Source: Tetrahymena thermophila SB210 (Eukaryota; Ciliophora; Oligohymenophorea; Hymenostomatida; Tetrahymenidae). Taken from it: a stretch of 64,000 nt of DNA. The position numbers and the translations under genes are program-made. Below the pieces are notes generated by a model. It had not been told where the DNA came from. It saw only the letters and a list, made by a program, of their open reading frames with translations, and did not search any database. This document shows positions 14,823 through 28,500 of the stretch, in pieces. How positions within the stretch are numbered: position 1 is the stretch's first letter; each line of letters begins with the position of its first letter. The stretch covers positions 1,657-65,656 of the forward strand of contig NW_002476403.1 in the NCBI RefSeq assembly GCF_000189635.1, given 5' to 3'.

Positions 14823-17800
14823 AGAATTATGGCATCACAAATATGAATTTATTGCCTCCCAGAAGAAATGAGATTGTGCCAATTGAAGATACTTATTTAA
14901 GGCTAAAATGCCTGATGAGAAACTCTCTAATTGACAATAGCTCTACTACTGAAGAAAACATATAAGAAATAAAGAAGATTTTCGGTGAAACTATACAGAA
15001 ACACATGTAAAGTGAAAGCTAAAAACAAATGAACCCAATGAATTTAAAACCCTATTTTGAATAATTGCAGGAGTAAATTAATCTAAAACTATCTCAAACA
15101 CTATTCAAAAAAAGTAATTTTTTTTAAATCCTTTAAAATAATTAATTTTTGTTGAATAAAAATTATTTATTTTATTTTAATTAACTTTAACAATAAATAT
15201 TATTTTATATTTTTCTTAGAATTTATAATAAATTAAGCAAAAAGCTTTTAATTTATTGATAAATAATTCAATAAATAAATAAATGAAAGATTTTAGCATT
15301 TCTCCTTGCTTCCATTCTATTTTTTTTAATTTGAAATTTCTAAATTAGATAAACATTTTTTAAAAAAAAAAACATAGAAAATTACTTTGAAACAATTCAA
15401 AATATAAAATCGCTTCTCAATAGACCCTACAATCTTCAAAAGATATGCTATACTTACCTTGAGATTTGCTTTAGTATTTTGAAATCTGAGAAAAATCACA
15501 CAGATTACTTCAATAAAATGATAATAAGTTTAATGGGAGAAGCTTTAAAATATAAACCTTACTACTCAAGAATGTATTTTGTTTTGTTTTGTTAACCTGA
15601 ATTTATTGGTACAAACTTCGATTAGATAGCCTAAATTTAAGATGCTAGGAGTTTGTCTAATTAATTAATTTTATGGTTGCCAAAGATTTTATATATGTAT
15701 TAAAAATATAAAGAGTAAAAGGAAAGTAATAATATTGCATAGGCATATATAAAACTATTAGAACTTCTTAGACAATATGATTAATATTTATTTTTAACAC
15801 TAAGATCATATTTACCATAAAAATAAGAAAAGAATGCATTATAATAAATTTATTTGCAAATGAGAGAAAGCATCTCAGGCAGAAAAATAGAATCTCTTTT
15901 CAAGACTCTAAATAGCCCATTGACAGAAGATCCAAAAAAGCTATTCCTTACTTTAGAAATGAGATACTAAGAGTTGGATTAAATTTTAGAGCTAATTTAA
16001 AATCTTCCTAGCTTAGAAGTTTATAAAGATATGCTTGAAAAATAGTTAATTTATTAATTAGAGAGCTCAACTCAAAACTTACATAAAATTATTCCTGAAT
16101 TTGTTAAAATTTAAAGTGTTTATTAATTCATTAATTCTGAATCTCCTCCAAGCAAAGTTATAGATTTTATACGCACTAAGCTTTACGCAGGAATAATATA
16201 ATTTTATAATAAAAATAAGAATTTATTTAATCTAGAATATTCTGTTAAAAGCCTTCTGCAATTTTAGTTAGACTCATAAGATATTGAGATTCCTGGCTAG
16301 TACGTAATTAATAATCCCCGAATTTTTAGAGAGTTTGCTCCTAAAAGTCACACATTTATGTCTTCTTTGAATAAAGAAGTAGAGCTTTATCCTTCTTACC
16401 GCAAATTTGTTAAAAGGATATTCATAAATGCAACCAACTGCAAACAGTAATTAATTAATTTGAATTCAAAATTTTTGTTCATATTTAAATTCACACATAA
16501 AATTATTTTTAAAATATTCTGATTATAAATAACCCATTCAAAAAAAAAGCCATATAAAACTTATTAAAAAAATGTAAAACTAACAAACAATTCATTCTAA
16601 TAAGCTTTTAATTAAAAAATAAACAAAAAAATGAGGAAAAGTTTATCTATAAATAAATAAATTAATTAATTAATTTTGTTTTAAATTTAATTAGTCAAAA
16701 TAACATTCAAAAATATTGTTTTTATTTGTAAAAAATTAACTAGATATGCGTATGAATTTGATTACGATTACTAACATGTGTATAAAAACGGTGTGTACTA
16801 TCAGCCTTGCTCTGAAGAATTAAATGCTCATAGATAGCTATAAATAGGAATTTTATAGCAATGTTTAAATAGCTAGTTCTTTAAAAACAGAGAAACAAAC
16901 ACCAGAAATCTTAAATTATCTTAGCGTGTGAGACTTCCTTTGAATAGTTTAAATCAGTCTTAAATATTATCTTTGAAAGCAAGTTCAAAAACTTTATATT
17001 CAATGTAAACTGTACACGATTGGTATTTAACCTAATATTGCTCTAAAAGTGATAGCAAATACATTGATAATTTTAACACACACTTGGATATATTTAACTT
17101 CACAAACACAAATGATATTAATAAAAGCATGAAGGATTTAGTTAAAGGAAATGCCCTTTGTCAGTTCATTCTATCAAAATGCAATACCTATTAAGAATAT
17201 ATAGATTTCCGCCAAGAATTTTCATACAATTATGCAGCTGCTTCTTTCTGCAATTACATACTAGGAGAAAGCGTAAGTCTATAAGATATCTACTTTGATT
17301 ACAATACAGGAGAAGTCTTTATAGACACTAAAAATCTGGAGATTAGAAATATATAAAATAAGGGCAATTAGGTCATATACAAGAATCATCACTCCATTCG
17401 TATTTCTAATTCTATTGCTAAATTCATAGGATAAATAGGTATTTCAGGTATTATGTGCTCATCTTTTATAGCGATGGCTAAAGCAATTACAACCAAAGAG
17501 TAAAAATTTATTATTTATTTTTTTTTTTATTTATTTACTTTTAGTTTATTTAATATAATAAATAACTCATAATTTAATATTAAAAGGTTCCCATTCATTC
17601 CTGCTATGTAATCAGTCATAGAGGACTTGTTATCTTTAAATAATATTCCAGGAGATAAGTAAATAATATTTGATCAAATAATTTAGAAAATCTTATGGAT
17701 CTACAGCTAAGAGTACTAAACAAATAATTTCTCTAAAAATGAAATTTGCACTCGCGTTTACACTATATTTGACACTATTCAAGAGAATTAGTTAAATGTT

Positions 17801-17833
17801 TATAATCCCATCTCTTATAAATACTGGTTTTGA
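438..17833 (+). CDS. TRA1: TRRAP/Tra1-family PIKK pseudokinase, copy 1
   Basis: Giant scaffold of the PIKK family that in other eukaryotes recruits SAGA and NuA4/TIP60 acetyltransferases to transcription activators in the nucleus. Read with TAA/TAG as Gln it is about 5,100 residues in 18 exons; yeast Tra1 and human TRRAP are about 3,750-3,860. Most of it is helical and HEAT-like. A FAT region carries WRERMPHKY (near residue 4,246), then EIPGQY (near 4,720), a TRRAP/Tra1 hallmark. The kinase-like domain (about 4,774 to the end) includes FRQEFSYNYAAASF and SIRISNSIAKFIGQIG. It lacks the PIKK catalytic motifs: GDRH is replaced by GESV and DFG by DTK. It ends in YKYWF. Introns: 538-627, 2446-2832, 3857-3920, 4391-4444, 6952-7017, 7486-7547, 8577-8683, 9277-9344, 10579-10634, 11119-11247, 12572-12699, 13028-13079, 14438-14494, 14720-14824, 15114-15377, 16447-16743, 17500-17586. 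The family call is firm. The start is tentative: exon 1 (438-537) was chosen because it splices in phase. Confidence 0.9.
2200..2445 (+). other. Pro/Gln/Asn-rich linker in TRRAP copy 1
   Basis: The end of exon 2 codes for a low-complexity segment dominated by Gln (mostly TAA/TAG), Pro, Asn and Ala. It follows helical N-terminal repeats and ends at the 387-base intron 2446-2832. It is probably a disordered loop between HEAT blocks and partly explains why the protein exceeds the usual family length. Confidence 0.7.
7018..7620 (+). other. Pro/Asn/Gln-rich disordered insert in TRRAP copy 1
   Basis: Exon 6 and the start of exon 7 code for about 180 residues (near 1,973-2,155) made almost entirely of Pro, Asn, Gln, Met and Gly, with runs such as PPPPP and repeated NPN/PPN units. 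Helical sequence resumes at once downstream. The paralogue has a similar Ala/Pro/Asn-rich linker at about 29373-29540, so a flexible hinge in the middle of the protein may be an ancestral feature of the pair. Confidence 0.75.
9860..10040 (+). other. Gln-rich tract in TRRAP copy 1
   Basis: Exon 9 contains a Gln-dominated stretch in which Gln is written as a mixture of TAA, TAG, CAA and CAG, interrupted by Ala and Asn. The mixed codons suggest selection on the amino-acid composition, or an old tract, rather than recent triplet slippage. It lies between two helical blocks and is probably a flexible loop. Confidence 0.65.
14770..14823 (+). repeat. (TAAA)n microsatellite in an intron of TRRAP copy 1
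   Basis: About 13 uninterrupted copies of a four-base AT repeat lie inside intron 14720-14824. The last unit runs into AAAG, which supplies the apparent splice acceptor just before the exon starting NYGITNMN. Length changes in a spliced intron would not affect the protein, which is consistent with the tract being tolerated here. Confidence 0.85.
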
Positions 17834-19504
17834 GTAAAATGTCATAAAGAAAAAAAAAATAATAATCAGTAAATAAATAGAATAGTAAATACACAAAAAA
17901 AATCAAAATATAATAATGTTAATAAGATGAAATCATCATAAATAAGCTTGTAGAAATAAATATATCAAGCTAATATACATGAAATGAAAGATGATACAAT
18001 AAAAACTAGTTAGTTATTTTCAATAAATAAACGATATCAATACAATTAATAAATTATACAAACTCTTTATTTTTATTTATGTTTTATAACTAATCATAAA
18101 CACAATAATATAAATTTAAAATTTCATTAATTAATTATTTTTATTACAATTATTCAAACCTATAAAATTTATCATACACATATATATTAAAACATAATAA
18201 ATGATTTATTTATTTATTAAATGGTTTACTCATTTACTTACTTTACTTACCTTTTGATTAATATCTTCATAATTTAACTTATTTGATTTATTTAAATTGT
18301 TATAATTATTTGCATTAAAAAAAAAGCCTGAACTATATTTTTTATTTTAGGAAAGTAAGTTGAATCAGTAATGTTAATATTCAATCAGTTTTAATATTGA
18401 AAACAATAAAAAGACATAAATCAAAGAATATTTTGTTGTTTTTATAAAATAAAAGTTTTTTTAATTATTTTTTTTTTAATGTTTGTAAATTTAATTTAAC
18501 TATTGAAATAAATAAAATCAAATAATTAATATATCCTTAATTTTCTTTATACAAATTAAAAATATTTTATGTAATAATTAATTATAATTATCAAATAAAT
18601 GATTTTAGTTTAACTTATGATTTTTTATATAAAAATATGTTCAAATGTAAATTACCATTGTACTAATTTGAAAATAAATATCTTTTTTTTCTACTAATTA
18701 AATAACAAAACAATCAAACCCAGTTGGTAGCCACTTTAAATAATAATATTAGCATTCTCTTTTTTTTGGTGGGTTTTTTTTTTTTAATTTATAAAAAAAG
18801 GATTCATAATAAATATTGATAATGTTAACACCTTTTTAATTTGATTATTATTTTTGATCAGGAAGGTGGTTATATTAGAAAATTTTTATTGTATTTTTAT
18901 TTGAAAATAAATATTCTGAAAATATTATTTTAGTTTTAAAATTTTTTAGTTTGTTAATGATAGAATAAATTTAATATAAGACTTTAATTGAAATATATTA
19001 ATTAATTAAATAGTCTTTTTTAAAGTAAATCTAAAAATATTTTTATGATCTATTATGGTTAGTTAATAATCTGTGTTAATTAATGTCTTTATCACTAATA
19101 ATAATTTTAGAAGGAGTTTTGCTAATGAAAGAACACATTGATTTTATTTAAATTAACAATTATAAGAACTATAAATACAAGAGAATATATAAGATTTAAT
19201 GATATGTTTGATTAGTTTAAATGTATATATTATTAATATTATTATTTAAAATTATATCTTAATAATTTATTTTGAGATTACTTTTGCTTTCTTGAATGAT
19301 CGAATAACTAACTAACTAGCTAGGAAGTAGATAGATTGATAGACTGAAAACTGTTTAGAAAATATTTAATGCTTTTAATTTATCTAAACAAACAACTTAA
19401 ATTTCAATTTATCACATTTTTTTTTATTAATTTTAAGTTTTAAAATTTAATTTATATTTTATGTTTGAATGTGTATGGATGGATGGATGGATGGATATAA
19501 ATTC
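17834..19504. other. Convergent intergenic region between the two TRRAP-like genes
   Basis: About 1.7 kb of very AT-rich DNA lies between the TGA codons of two genes that converge from either side. It should carry both 3' untranslated regions and polyadenylation sites. I found no reading frame, RNA gene or mobile element in it. The only simple repeat is the ATGG tract near its right edge. Confidence 0.6.
19475..19496 (+). repeat. (ATGG)n microsatellite
   Basis: Five tandem ATGG units lie a few bases beyond the stop codon of the minus-strand TRRAP-like gene, inside its likely 3' untranslated region. It is the most GC-containing simple repeat in the intergenic DNA. Confidence 0.85.
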
Positions 19505-22500
19505 TCAGAACCAGTATTTATAAATAAGGTTATTATTATTATTTTACTAGCTTTATTCGAGTGTTTCTATTATAGTGTAAGCTCTTGGATAAATAGGATC
19601 AATAAATCCATTGTTAGTCTTGCTATGAACAGGATTTTCTTATTCGCTATTCTCCACTTACATTTAGCTTTCCTATTCCTATTGCAGTTTTTATCCCATA
19701 TTAGCCCATGTTCTTTCTGTGTCTTCTACATATAACCAAAGTAACTTATCATATAGTTTCTTGAGTTAATCACCAAATGAGTCACTTGCAATATTTTCCT
19801 TTAAATCCAAAGCCAAAGATAATTCATTCAAGAATAGCATACAAACTTCTCTTAATGGATACCTTTTTATTTTTTTAATTAAAATGTTATTTTTTAATTT
19901 GAAAAATCAATTTAAAAAAAAGAAAATAATTGATTATGTACTTAGGTTGAGTGACTGCTTTTGCCATGGATATAAATGTTGGTGCTACTATGCCCAAGAT
20001 ACCAATGTCGTTAATGTAATTAGATATATTTCTAGAAATACGTATAGAATGAGGGTTCTTTAAAATTAATTTATTATTAGAGTTAACTTCTGTATTAGTG
20101 GTGTTTGTATAAACAGTTCCTTTAGAAGCATCTAAGTATATATGTTCAATTTTGAGAGATTATCCAATGAAATAATTGAAAAACATAGCTGAGCTATAAT
20201 TATAAGTGAATTCTTTTCTTATGTAGATAAAGTCATTTAAGTCATTCACTTTATTGATAATGTGATCATACAATACACTATTACCAACAATATTTTTCAT
20301 ATTTTGATTGACTTCCAATTAGTTCTCTAAATTGAAATTATTTAAATGAATATTTAGCTTATCTTCCTCTAATTTAGAATCCTTCGATAAGAACTAATCA
20401 TATATATCTTAAAATGTTAGCAAGACAGGTGCTCTTGGAACTAACATGATCTACATATTTTTCTTGTAAACCTTAGAAGTTTAGGTTTGCTCCCTCATCA
20501 TAAGAGAGAATTTTTATGGGTTTTTGATGCTCATGTTGCGAATATTTGTTTCTTTATGGAGATTAAACAAGATGTTCATGATATCCTACATCTAGTGAAT
20601 AGCAAATATTTTCAATTAGTTCTATTAGAAGGTGTTACATTTATCTCCATCTTACTTAGCATCAAACACTTCATAAATATATCTTTAATTATTTAATTTA
20701 AGTTAAATATTTTAATAGCAATTTATAAAAAAGATAAAGTTATTTTCTTTTAAAATTCTTTTAACTTTGTTAAAAATAATTTTTATAAGAAAAGTTGTAA
20801 AAAATTAATTCTTTTTTATTAGGCTTTGTTGTTATTAGAATAAAAAATAATAAAAATTTACTGTTTATTGTTAGAGGCATTGATGACAATCTACTTTTAG
20901 ATCTTTCTATTACTTAACCCAATTATAAGTGATTTGTTGATAGAAAGTACAGTCGAATGGGTAGAAGAATCAAAATCTCTGAAGACATTTGAATTTTATG
21001 GTATTTTATATTAACCAGGTAGCTCGACTTCTTATACATTTTAGGAAAGAGAGAGTAATTAATCAGAGTTGAAATAAGCAGTTTGGTTCTATTAATCTAT
21101 ATAGTTCTTCACAAAATACTTGAGCATCGGAGAGTAGATCTTGAGTCTTAAGAAGGAAATAGCTTACTAGGAATTTAACAGATTATTTTATAAGTCAGAA
21201 ATATAAGCAGAAAATTCTTATTTATTGATTATATTTTTGTCGAAGAAACTGTATTATGAAGCTTCAGTTAATGTGTGAACTATTTTTTTATAGAATTCTG
21301 GAAGATTAGAATTAAGATTCATTGAAGAGAACTCTTCAAGAAGCTTGTTAATTTCATTAAGAAGAGTTTCAAATTCAAATTAAGGTTGCGATTAGAAATA
21401 TTGCTATGCTACCAAGTCTGCAAATGTTTCTAACTTCTTGACAAGAGCTGAATTTTAGCATGTTCTTAAATTGTTATAAATCTTTAAGATTTAAGCATTA
21501 TTTATGGAAGTAGTATTGCTGTTTTGAGATACAGACTGAGAAGTAACAGATAAGTCTAATAAACCCCTTAAATAATAAAATACGTGTTAAGGATAGTAAA
21601 CAGCAATATCATTTATTATTTTGGTAAACACTTCAATTATTTCAGGAGTAGAAGTATTTTGTATAATTGAAAGCATATTTGGAAGCCACATTAGCATTTG
21701 GGGTTTTGGCAATTCAGATTGAATTTATTTTATATTGTCTATAAAGAATTACTAGTCTTAATGCATTATGAGGAAAGCGTAACTGAATATCATTTAAGTC
21801 TTATAGCTTTTATACTTTAAAGCCTGGGGAATGAGCTACATACAATTTCTAACCCAGTACTCAGAATTTTTACGTTTGAGATAATTAGAGAAGCATATTC
21901 CTAACCAGCTCTTCCATGTCTTATAATAAGTTTCACAAGTTAAAATACTTTTTTGCATATCTTCTGTTGCTTCTAGATATTTTTCTAATTAAAAAAAATG
22001 ATATTTTAATTTCAATAAATTAACATTTAATTAATTTTAATTAATTATTTTTACCATTGTTCCAGTAATAGATTGCTCTCTTTCTTAGTAAATCTGCTTT
22101 GTATACTTTGAATTCGTCTTAATCTTTAGGAGATAACTTTTCGAGACTTTCGATTGCAGATTTTAGGTTGTTGTAAGACTCGTTCTCCTTGTAAATGCTA
22201 GCTAAGAACTTAGCCCTCAAATATATTTCTTCAGGATGGAGCTTTTAATCAATATTTGGCATTTTTTCGATAGTATAGTTGCCAAATAATTTTTAAACTT
22301 TTAAGAATTTAAGTGTATTCCAACGATGATCGCTAAATGAAGCTAACATTTTATCTACTTTGTCTCCTTCAAGAATTGATTAAATAAAGCTTTCAAACTA
22401 TAAGAGAGAACTGCTGCTTAGAGAAGATTATGAGCTAGAACTACTAGGACCTCCTGGCTGATTGGGATTACTATTTTCTGATGGTTAGTTTTAATTAGCT

Positions 22501-25500
22501 AAATTATTTCTTCTTTGTTAATTTATTTGTAGGAACTTTTATAGCAAGCCTTTGAATCTATCTTTGAGTCTAACATTAATAGAATTCAAAATTAAATTTC
22601 TCTGATCAACAACATTTTTCCAAGTTATCAAATTCTCATACTTGTGTGGCATTCTCTCTCTCCTATTAAAAAAAGAAGTATTATATATATTATACTTGAT
22701 AAGATAAAAAAAATATTTTATACCATTAATTAAACATCATTTAAGTGTTTTTAGCGAGAGATTCAATCATCTGAGCAGGATGAGTTATTTGCTAGTCTCT
22801 CATATCTCTCACACGGAAACCTTCTTCAAGCTCTATTAATTATTGGAGTTGCTATGAATGTTTCAAATGAACAGAAGAGAACATTTTAGGAAATTTAGTC
22901 CAGTCTTTTAGAGTTAAATAGTAAGCATATGTTAAATTATGTCCTTAGTCTTACTTAATATCTTCTCTATCTGTAGTCTTTTGGAAGTCTATAAGAGTAG
23001 AGCAATAATATCTAAATGGAATCTCCATGCTCAAACCATATTCAATGCATCTAGCTATTTCCTTCTTCATACCAGTTATATTTGATGTGTTGTACATGCA
23101 TTCCAATTCTTTTTTTGAAAAAAAATAATTAAATTACAATTAGTTAAATCTTAAAATGCTTACATAAATAGATATTTTAGGTCTTTTCTGAGTATTCGTA
23201 TAAGTCTTCCCACTTATTTAAATTTTTCTGAGTCTCAATAAATAGTGATTTATATATACTTTAGTCCATCAAGTGAGAGTAGTCTTCTAATATTGAGTAA
23301 TAAGAAGCATTATCTTTACTGAATTTAGCTTAATTATCATTGAAAATATGGGCTCTCTTCTCAATCAAGAAATTTTAGGCATCATTCCACTCTCTTTGTT
23401 GTTGAATTGCTATTGCTCTTTTTAATTAGGAATTGTTTGACATGTAGAACTTTAAGCCATATGAATAATCACTTTCGTTAGTCTCATCTATTATTTAAGA
23501 AAGCTAATCTAGAACACTTGATGTCTCGAAGTTCTTAAGAGAATACTATTTAAATTGAGTGATATATTTGTCTCTCTAAAAATGCATCTTTTCAAGATAT
23601 ATTTAAACATAACTCCATATATTATACTCTCTGCATGTAGTCTATAATTTCTCAGGTTGAATAATATATCCAGTTGGATTTTCTAGTTCTTCCATAATTA
23701 TTTCTGTTAACGCTTAAACAAAATATAAAGAGATATACTGTTTCTAGTTGTTGAAAATTGGAGGGAAAGGGTTCAGTCTTAAGATAGACTGCTCAAATAG
23801 TTAGATTGCTTGTTGACGTAATTGAATAGGCTTGGGATTCAGTTTAACCATAAAATTAAAGACTTTTTTGAATGCAGGAATTAAAAGATGAGGAGTGATT
23901 GGGCAGCTAAATGATACTTAAGGTTGATATAAGACAAAGATGTAGCTGTTTGTATTAGCATCGATTGAATTTATTGGACTTTGCTTAATTTAAGCTGAAG
24001 TCATCATTTCAGAATATAATTCTATGATTTCTCTCTTATTGAGTGAATAGTCTTTCAACTCGAAGAACTCCTTAAATTATTGCTTCAATTCCAAACTAAG
24101 GCTATCATTTTTAGAGTCATCAGACAGCTCATTAGCTTCATAATTATCACTTTCAAATTTAATTTTAACCTTGGGAGCATAATCAACAATTTTAAATAAT
24201 ATGACCTTAAATGCGAGGAGAAGCACTTCATCTTATTCTAGATTTTCTAAGCTGTATTCTTTTGACATTTAGTTGATAATAACAGATAAAATCTTCTTTA
24301 AGCACTTTTCACTCTAGAATTAGCCTAAAATCATCTGAAGACAATTGAAGTCGCTAGTGCAGAAGAGATCTCCAGCAAGCTAGAAGAAGAGTCTATTAAT
24401 TGAAAAATAAAATAATTTATTTAGAGAAAAAAGCTTAAATAATATTTAAAATTGAATTACGCTAAATCAAATGAAGAAGAGTTTTTGACAAATAATAAGA
24501 GGAGATATCTCACAAAATCACTATCTAATTTATTAATACCACTTTCTTTTATAGAGTGTACTATGAAGCTCATAAATTCTTATGATATGTACTCTTCAGC
24601 TACTTTCAGAGACATAAATTCAGCAGCAGAATCAGGATAGGTGTTTGTAAGCTTTAATTGGAGATTTGTTAGTCCGAATCTCTTGTCAAAAATTCTAGCT
24701 ATGTAATTGAATATGCCGATGATTAATTCCATCTTTTTCTCTGCTGATAAATTAACTTGTTTAATTTTTTAGTATTATAGAGGTAGAGTATTATTTTTGA
24801 AAGCCTTTTCTCCAATCATTAAGCACTTCAGCAGATTAACAGCTTCAATACGGATATCTAAATCATAAATTTTCTCTAAATAAGAAGCAAGCATCTTCAG
24901 GATTGAAGTGATATCCTAATTATCTTTATCATTGAATGAATTAATCTTCAAAGCAAGAATACGTAGCAATGTAATAAAGTTCTACTTATTATGAATAGAG
25001 TTAATCTTAGTACTATCATACACTTCATCATAGTATAACATTGTTTCTTCGTATTCTTCAGAGAATTCCTAAATTATGCTTTGATTTTAAGTTTATTTAA
25101 TAGGAACTTTAAGTATTTTATTTGCAGTATTGCTATCATATTCGCTATAATTTGTTAATAAGTAGTAGCCATCAATAGGAGATTTGCATGATTTTACTTT
25201 TTCAAGCATAAATTAGACAAGTGTTTTAATGTTTCTTAACCCAAGATCAACCTTATCATCTAGTTAGTAGAGAATCTTTAGTAATTTGATAGACAACTGA
25301 ATACTCATAGGTTATTGTTACTTCATTTAATTTAACTAGGTTTATATTTGTGGCGGAATCGGCTGATTTGGTACTCTATATTAATTGAAAAGATGCAAAT
25401 ATTTGACATGCTATTCTATACTTTCTTTCACTAATTGTTAAACCTTTTAAATAATAATTAAATAAAAATTTATTTTTTTGTAATTTTTTTAACAATTTTA

Positions 25501-28500
25501 TTTACATTTCTGAAAAATTCTGCAGCCTATTCATTTTCTTTGTAAATATTGGCAGTATTTAATAGCCTCTTGAAAATAGTAGAAAGTATAAGTACAGTAT
25601 AAGGATTATCTATTTGTAAAAGATACGGAATTTAATTCTAATTCGGATTATTTTATGAAACTGGTGGTCTATTTAACAAAATTTTATTTAAAATTAATTT
25701 TCTTTTATCTTAAAATTTACTAAGATGCTTCTGGTTAGTTTCCTTGAGGAGTTGGTCCGTTAGGTCCTTAAGCTGGCTAATTTGGTTTACTATCCAAAAG
25801 CTTGTATGCAGTAGGAAGGAAATTTAGAATTTTTTCATTACTCTCAAATTCAAGAATGATGCTTAAGATATTTAATTAACAGTAATAGGAAGAAAATGAT
25901 TTGTTAGTGAATCTTTACAATTATGTTTTATAGTATTCATTTCTCTATTGAATATTAGGCTAATTTTTATCAAAATATTTTTTAATTTTTTGTATTTAAT
26001 TATTTTTTTAGATCAAAATTCTTTATTTATTTTGGCTTTAACTATGTGAAATAACTTTAGAAAAGTAATTGAGTTCTAATGAAAATGTTAGATGAAAGTA
26101 AATAAATATTTTACCCAAATGAAAAAAGTCTTTTTAAGAAGGTATAAAGTACGTTTGATGAAGTTCTTTTCATCTCTATCTCTATCTTAGGTTTATAGAA
26201 TATTGGTAATTAACTTTATATAAAATGGAATAATAACACCCTTTGCTCCTTAATCGATCTCTTCAGAGAATCTCTCTACTAGTTCTACTTAGGCATTTAA
26301 AATCTCTTCATCAGTTAGGGCTATATCTTCTTCACTTATGTTGTACTTTAGCATTATTTCTTTTTGCTATTGTAAAATATTCTCACATTATTACTAGCTA
26401 TCGAAGTTTTATTTATTATTTAAGAAATCTTATTCATTGTTTCCTGAATTAAAATTAGGTTATTCAGATGCTTGCTACATCGATCTTGAAAATGAAATAG
26501 GTTCTCCCTTATTTTCATTTAATTAATCTTAAAAAATGTTTTAGTTTTATACTAGTTGCTATGAAGTTATTTTCTTCACGAATTCTTTTTCATTTATGCT
26601 CTCTTCTTCGATTTGGAATTTAGGTGTCGAACTACCTTCATTTTATTGATTTTAAGCTTAATTTTATTTTATTTTTTCTACTAATTGCTTTAGCTTTTTC
26701 TATTTAGCATAGACTTCAGTATTTTTTAAGATAGATTTCATCTCAATGAATGACCATTCAATATAAAGGAAAGTCAAATCCCAAGCAATTTTATTTTGAG
26801 AATTAAAACTACTGGCTTATCTTGTGGCTTAAATGATAAGCTATTATGTAGAATTAATCATGTGAGGTGAGAATTATTTTCTATATTGCTGGAATATTTA
26901 GTGATTTTTTATAAAAATTTGCCAAAATCTTATTAATATAGCATGTTTCTAATTTGAATCGTCACTGAAGATATTTGTTGTCCATTTAACCCAGTCATTA
27001 TATTTGCTGTTATTTAAATATAATTATAATAATGTAATTGATAAAATAATTTGATTACTTCTAGGAATTGTTTTGAGCTAAGAAGGGAATCAAGAAATTT
27101 AGGGCTTTCTTGATAAGTGATCCTATTTCATTTTCTTATTGAACAACAATATCGTCTTGCTTTCTATTTATTAAAGAAGCATAAATACTGAAAATCATTT
27201 CTTCTGGCATTCCAAACAAAGTTATAAATTAACAAGTATAAACATAACTTATGTGTTTCAGAAGTTTTTCTTCACATTTCATGTACTTCCATCCAAATCT
27301 AATGAATTCTTTCTTATATTAAATAACATCTTATCTCAAATAAGATAGAAGCAAAGTTGATAACTACAATATTTCCATTTCAAGTCTGTAATATGGGAAC
27401 ATCAATCTATATGTTAATTTTTTATCATAAATAACTTATCTCAAAATTTAAATTTAAGTTTTTGGAAATTTCAAAATTAAAATAATAAATATTTTTTGAT
27501 AAAAAAGATATCAAATTATGAAAATTACTTAGGAATTTTAAACTGTTTATCAAAGAACTCAATTTATTTCTTCTTATCTACTATTTAAGGTACTTGACCT
27601 AATTTATTGGAATGTACTAGCATAGGATATATAATGTGATAAGAAATATTTATGATGGTTTCAACTTTTTCTTTTTTTTCCATATTTTACAAGATAAATT
27701 CTAAGAATTTTTCATAGATAGCTTTTTTGTGCTCGACTGAGTAGTGGTAAGGAAGGTAGTAATTAAAGAAGTCTTAAACAAAATAAGTATAACGAGCCAT
27801 ACGTATGCTGAGGAAATCAGCTAAATTGAATAAAGTTTCAATATCTGTGTGTTTTTATTAGCAGTAAATCACTAAAATTTTAAGATAATAAATAATCTCA
27901 TTCTTTGTGCTCATCTATTAAATTTATAGCATAGAACTATCTGTGATTGTCTTATCTCTATAAATTTTGATAGTTTCTGTCAATCTTTCTTTGATACACT
28001 CTACGCCTTACTGGTTATTCAGCATCAATCTACAATTTTTATAACCTAAGTTTTTTATTATTCTCAAGAAAACTATCTTATTTTCTTTTTCTCTGCCCTT
28101 ATTATAGAGCTTTTAAATTACTGATTAATTGCTATCTCTTGTTAATCTTTCACGAACAACCATAGCCTTTTTATATATATATATAATTACTTTAATTTGA
28201 AGAATATTAATTAGTTGATTACCTTATTGAGCTTTAAGATTTCTAACAAAAGATTTAGGATTTCTGGGTCTGTCTCTGTGAAATAATTTTCGGTAACTTA
28301 AGCTGACATCGAATTCATAAATTTGCAAAGCGATTTACGAGTGATTTGTTAGATCTAATACTTGCCTTCTGTCTATGAGTATTACTACTCAATTTTATTG
28401 ATATTTTAAATTATTGTATCTATTGATTTTTTGATGTATTCTTTTTACTTTGAAGCTTAATTATTATTGTTATATGCAGTCTAATAAGCATACTATAAGT

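Noticed and set aside
16744-17833. An active PIKK such as mTOR, ATM or SMG1
   Set aside because: The GDRH and DFG motifs required for activity are absent, and the conserved blocks (EIPGQY, the RIS...FI.QIG segment) match the TRRAP/Tra1 pattern.
26243-26452. A 69-codon plus-strand frame rich in Leu
   Set aside because: It is antisense to coding exon sequence of the minus-strand TRRAP copy 2, so it is a shadow frame. The same holds for plus-strand frames at 20487-20696, 29570-29758, 32323-32517, 33373-33618 and 34303-34488.
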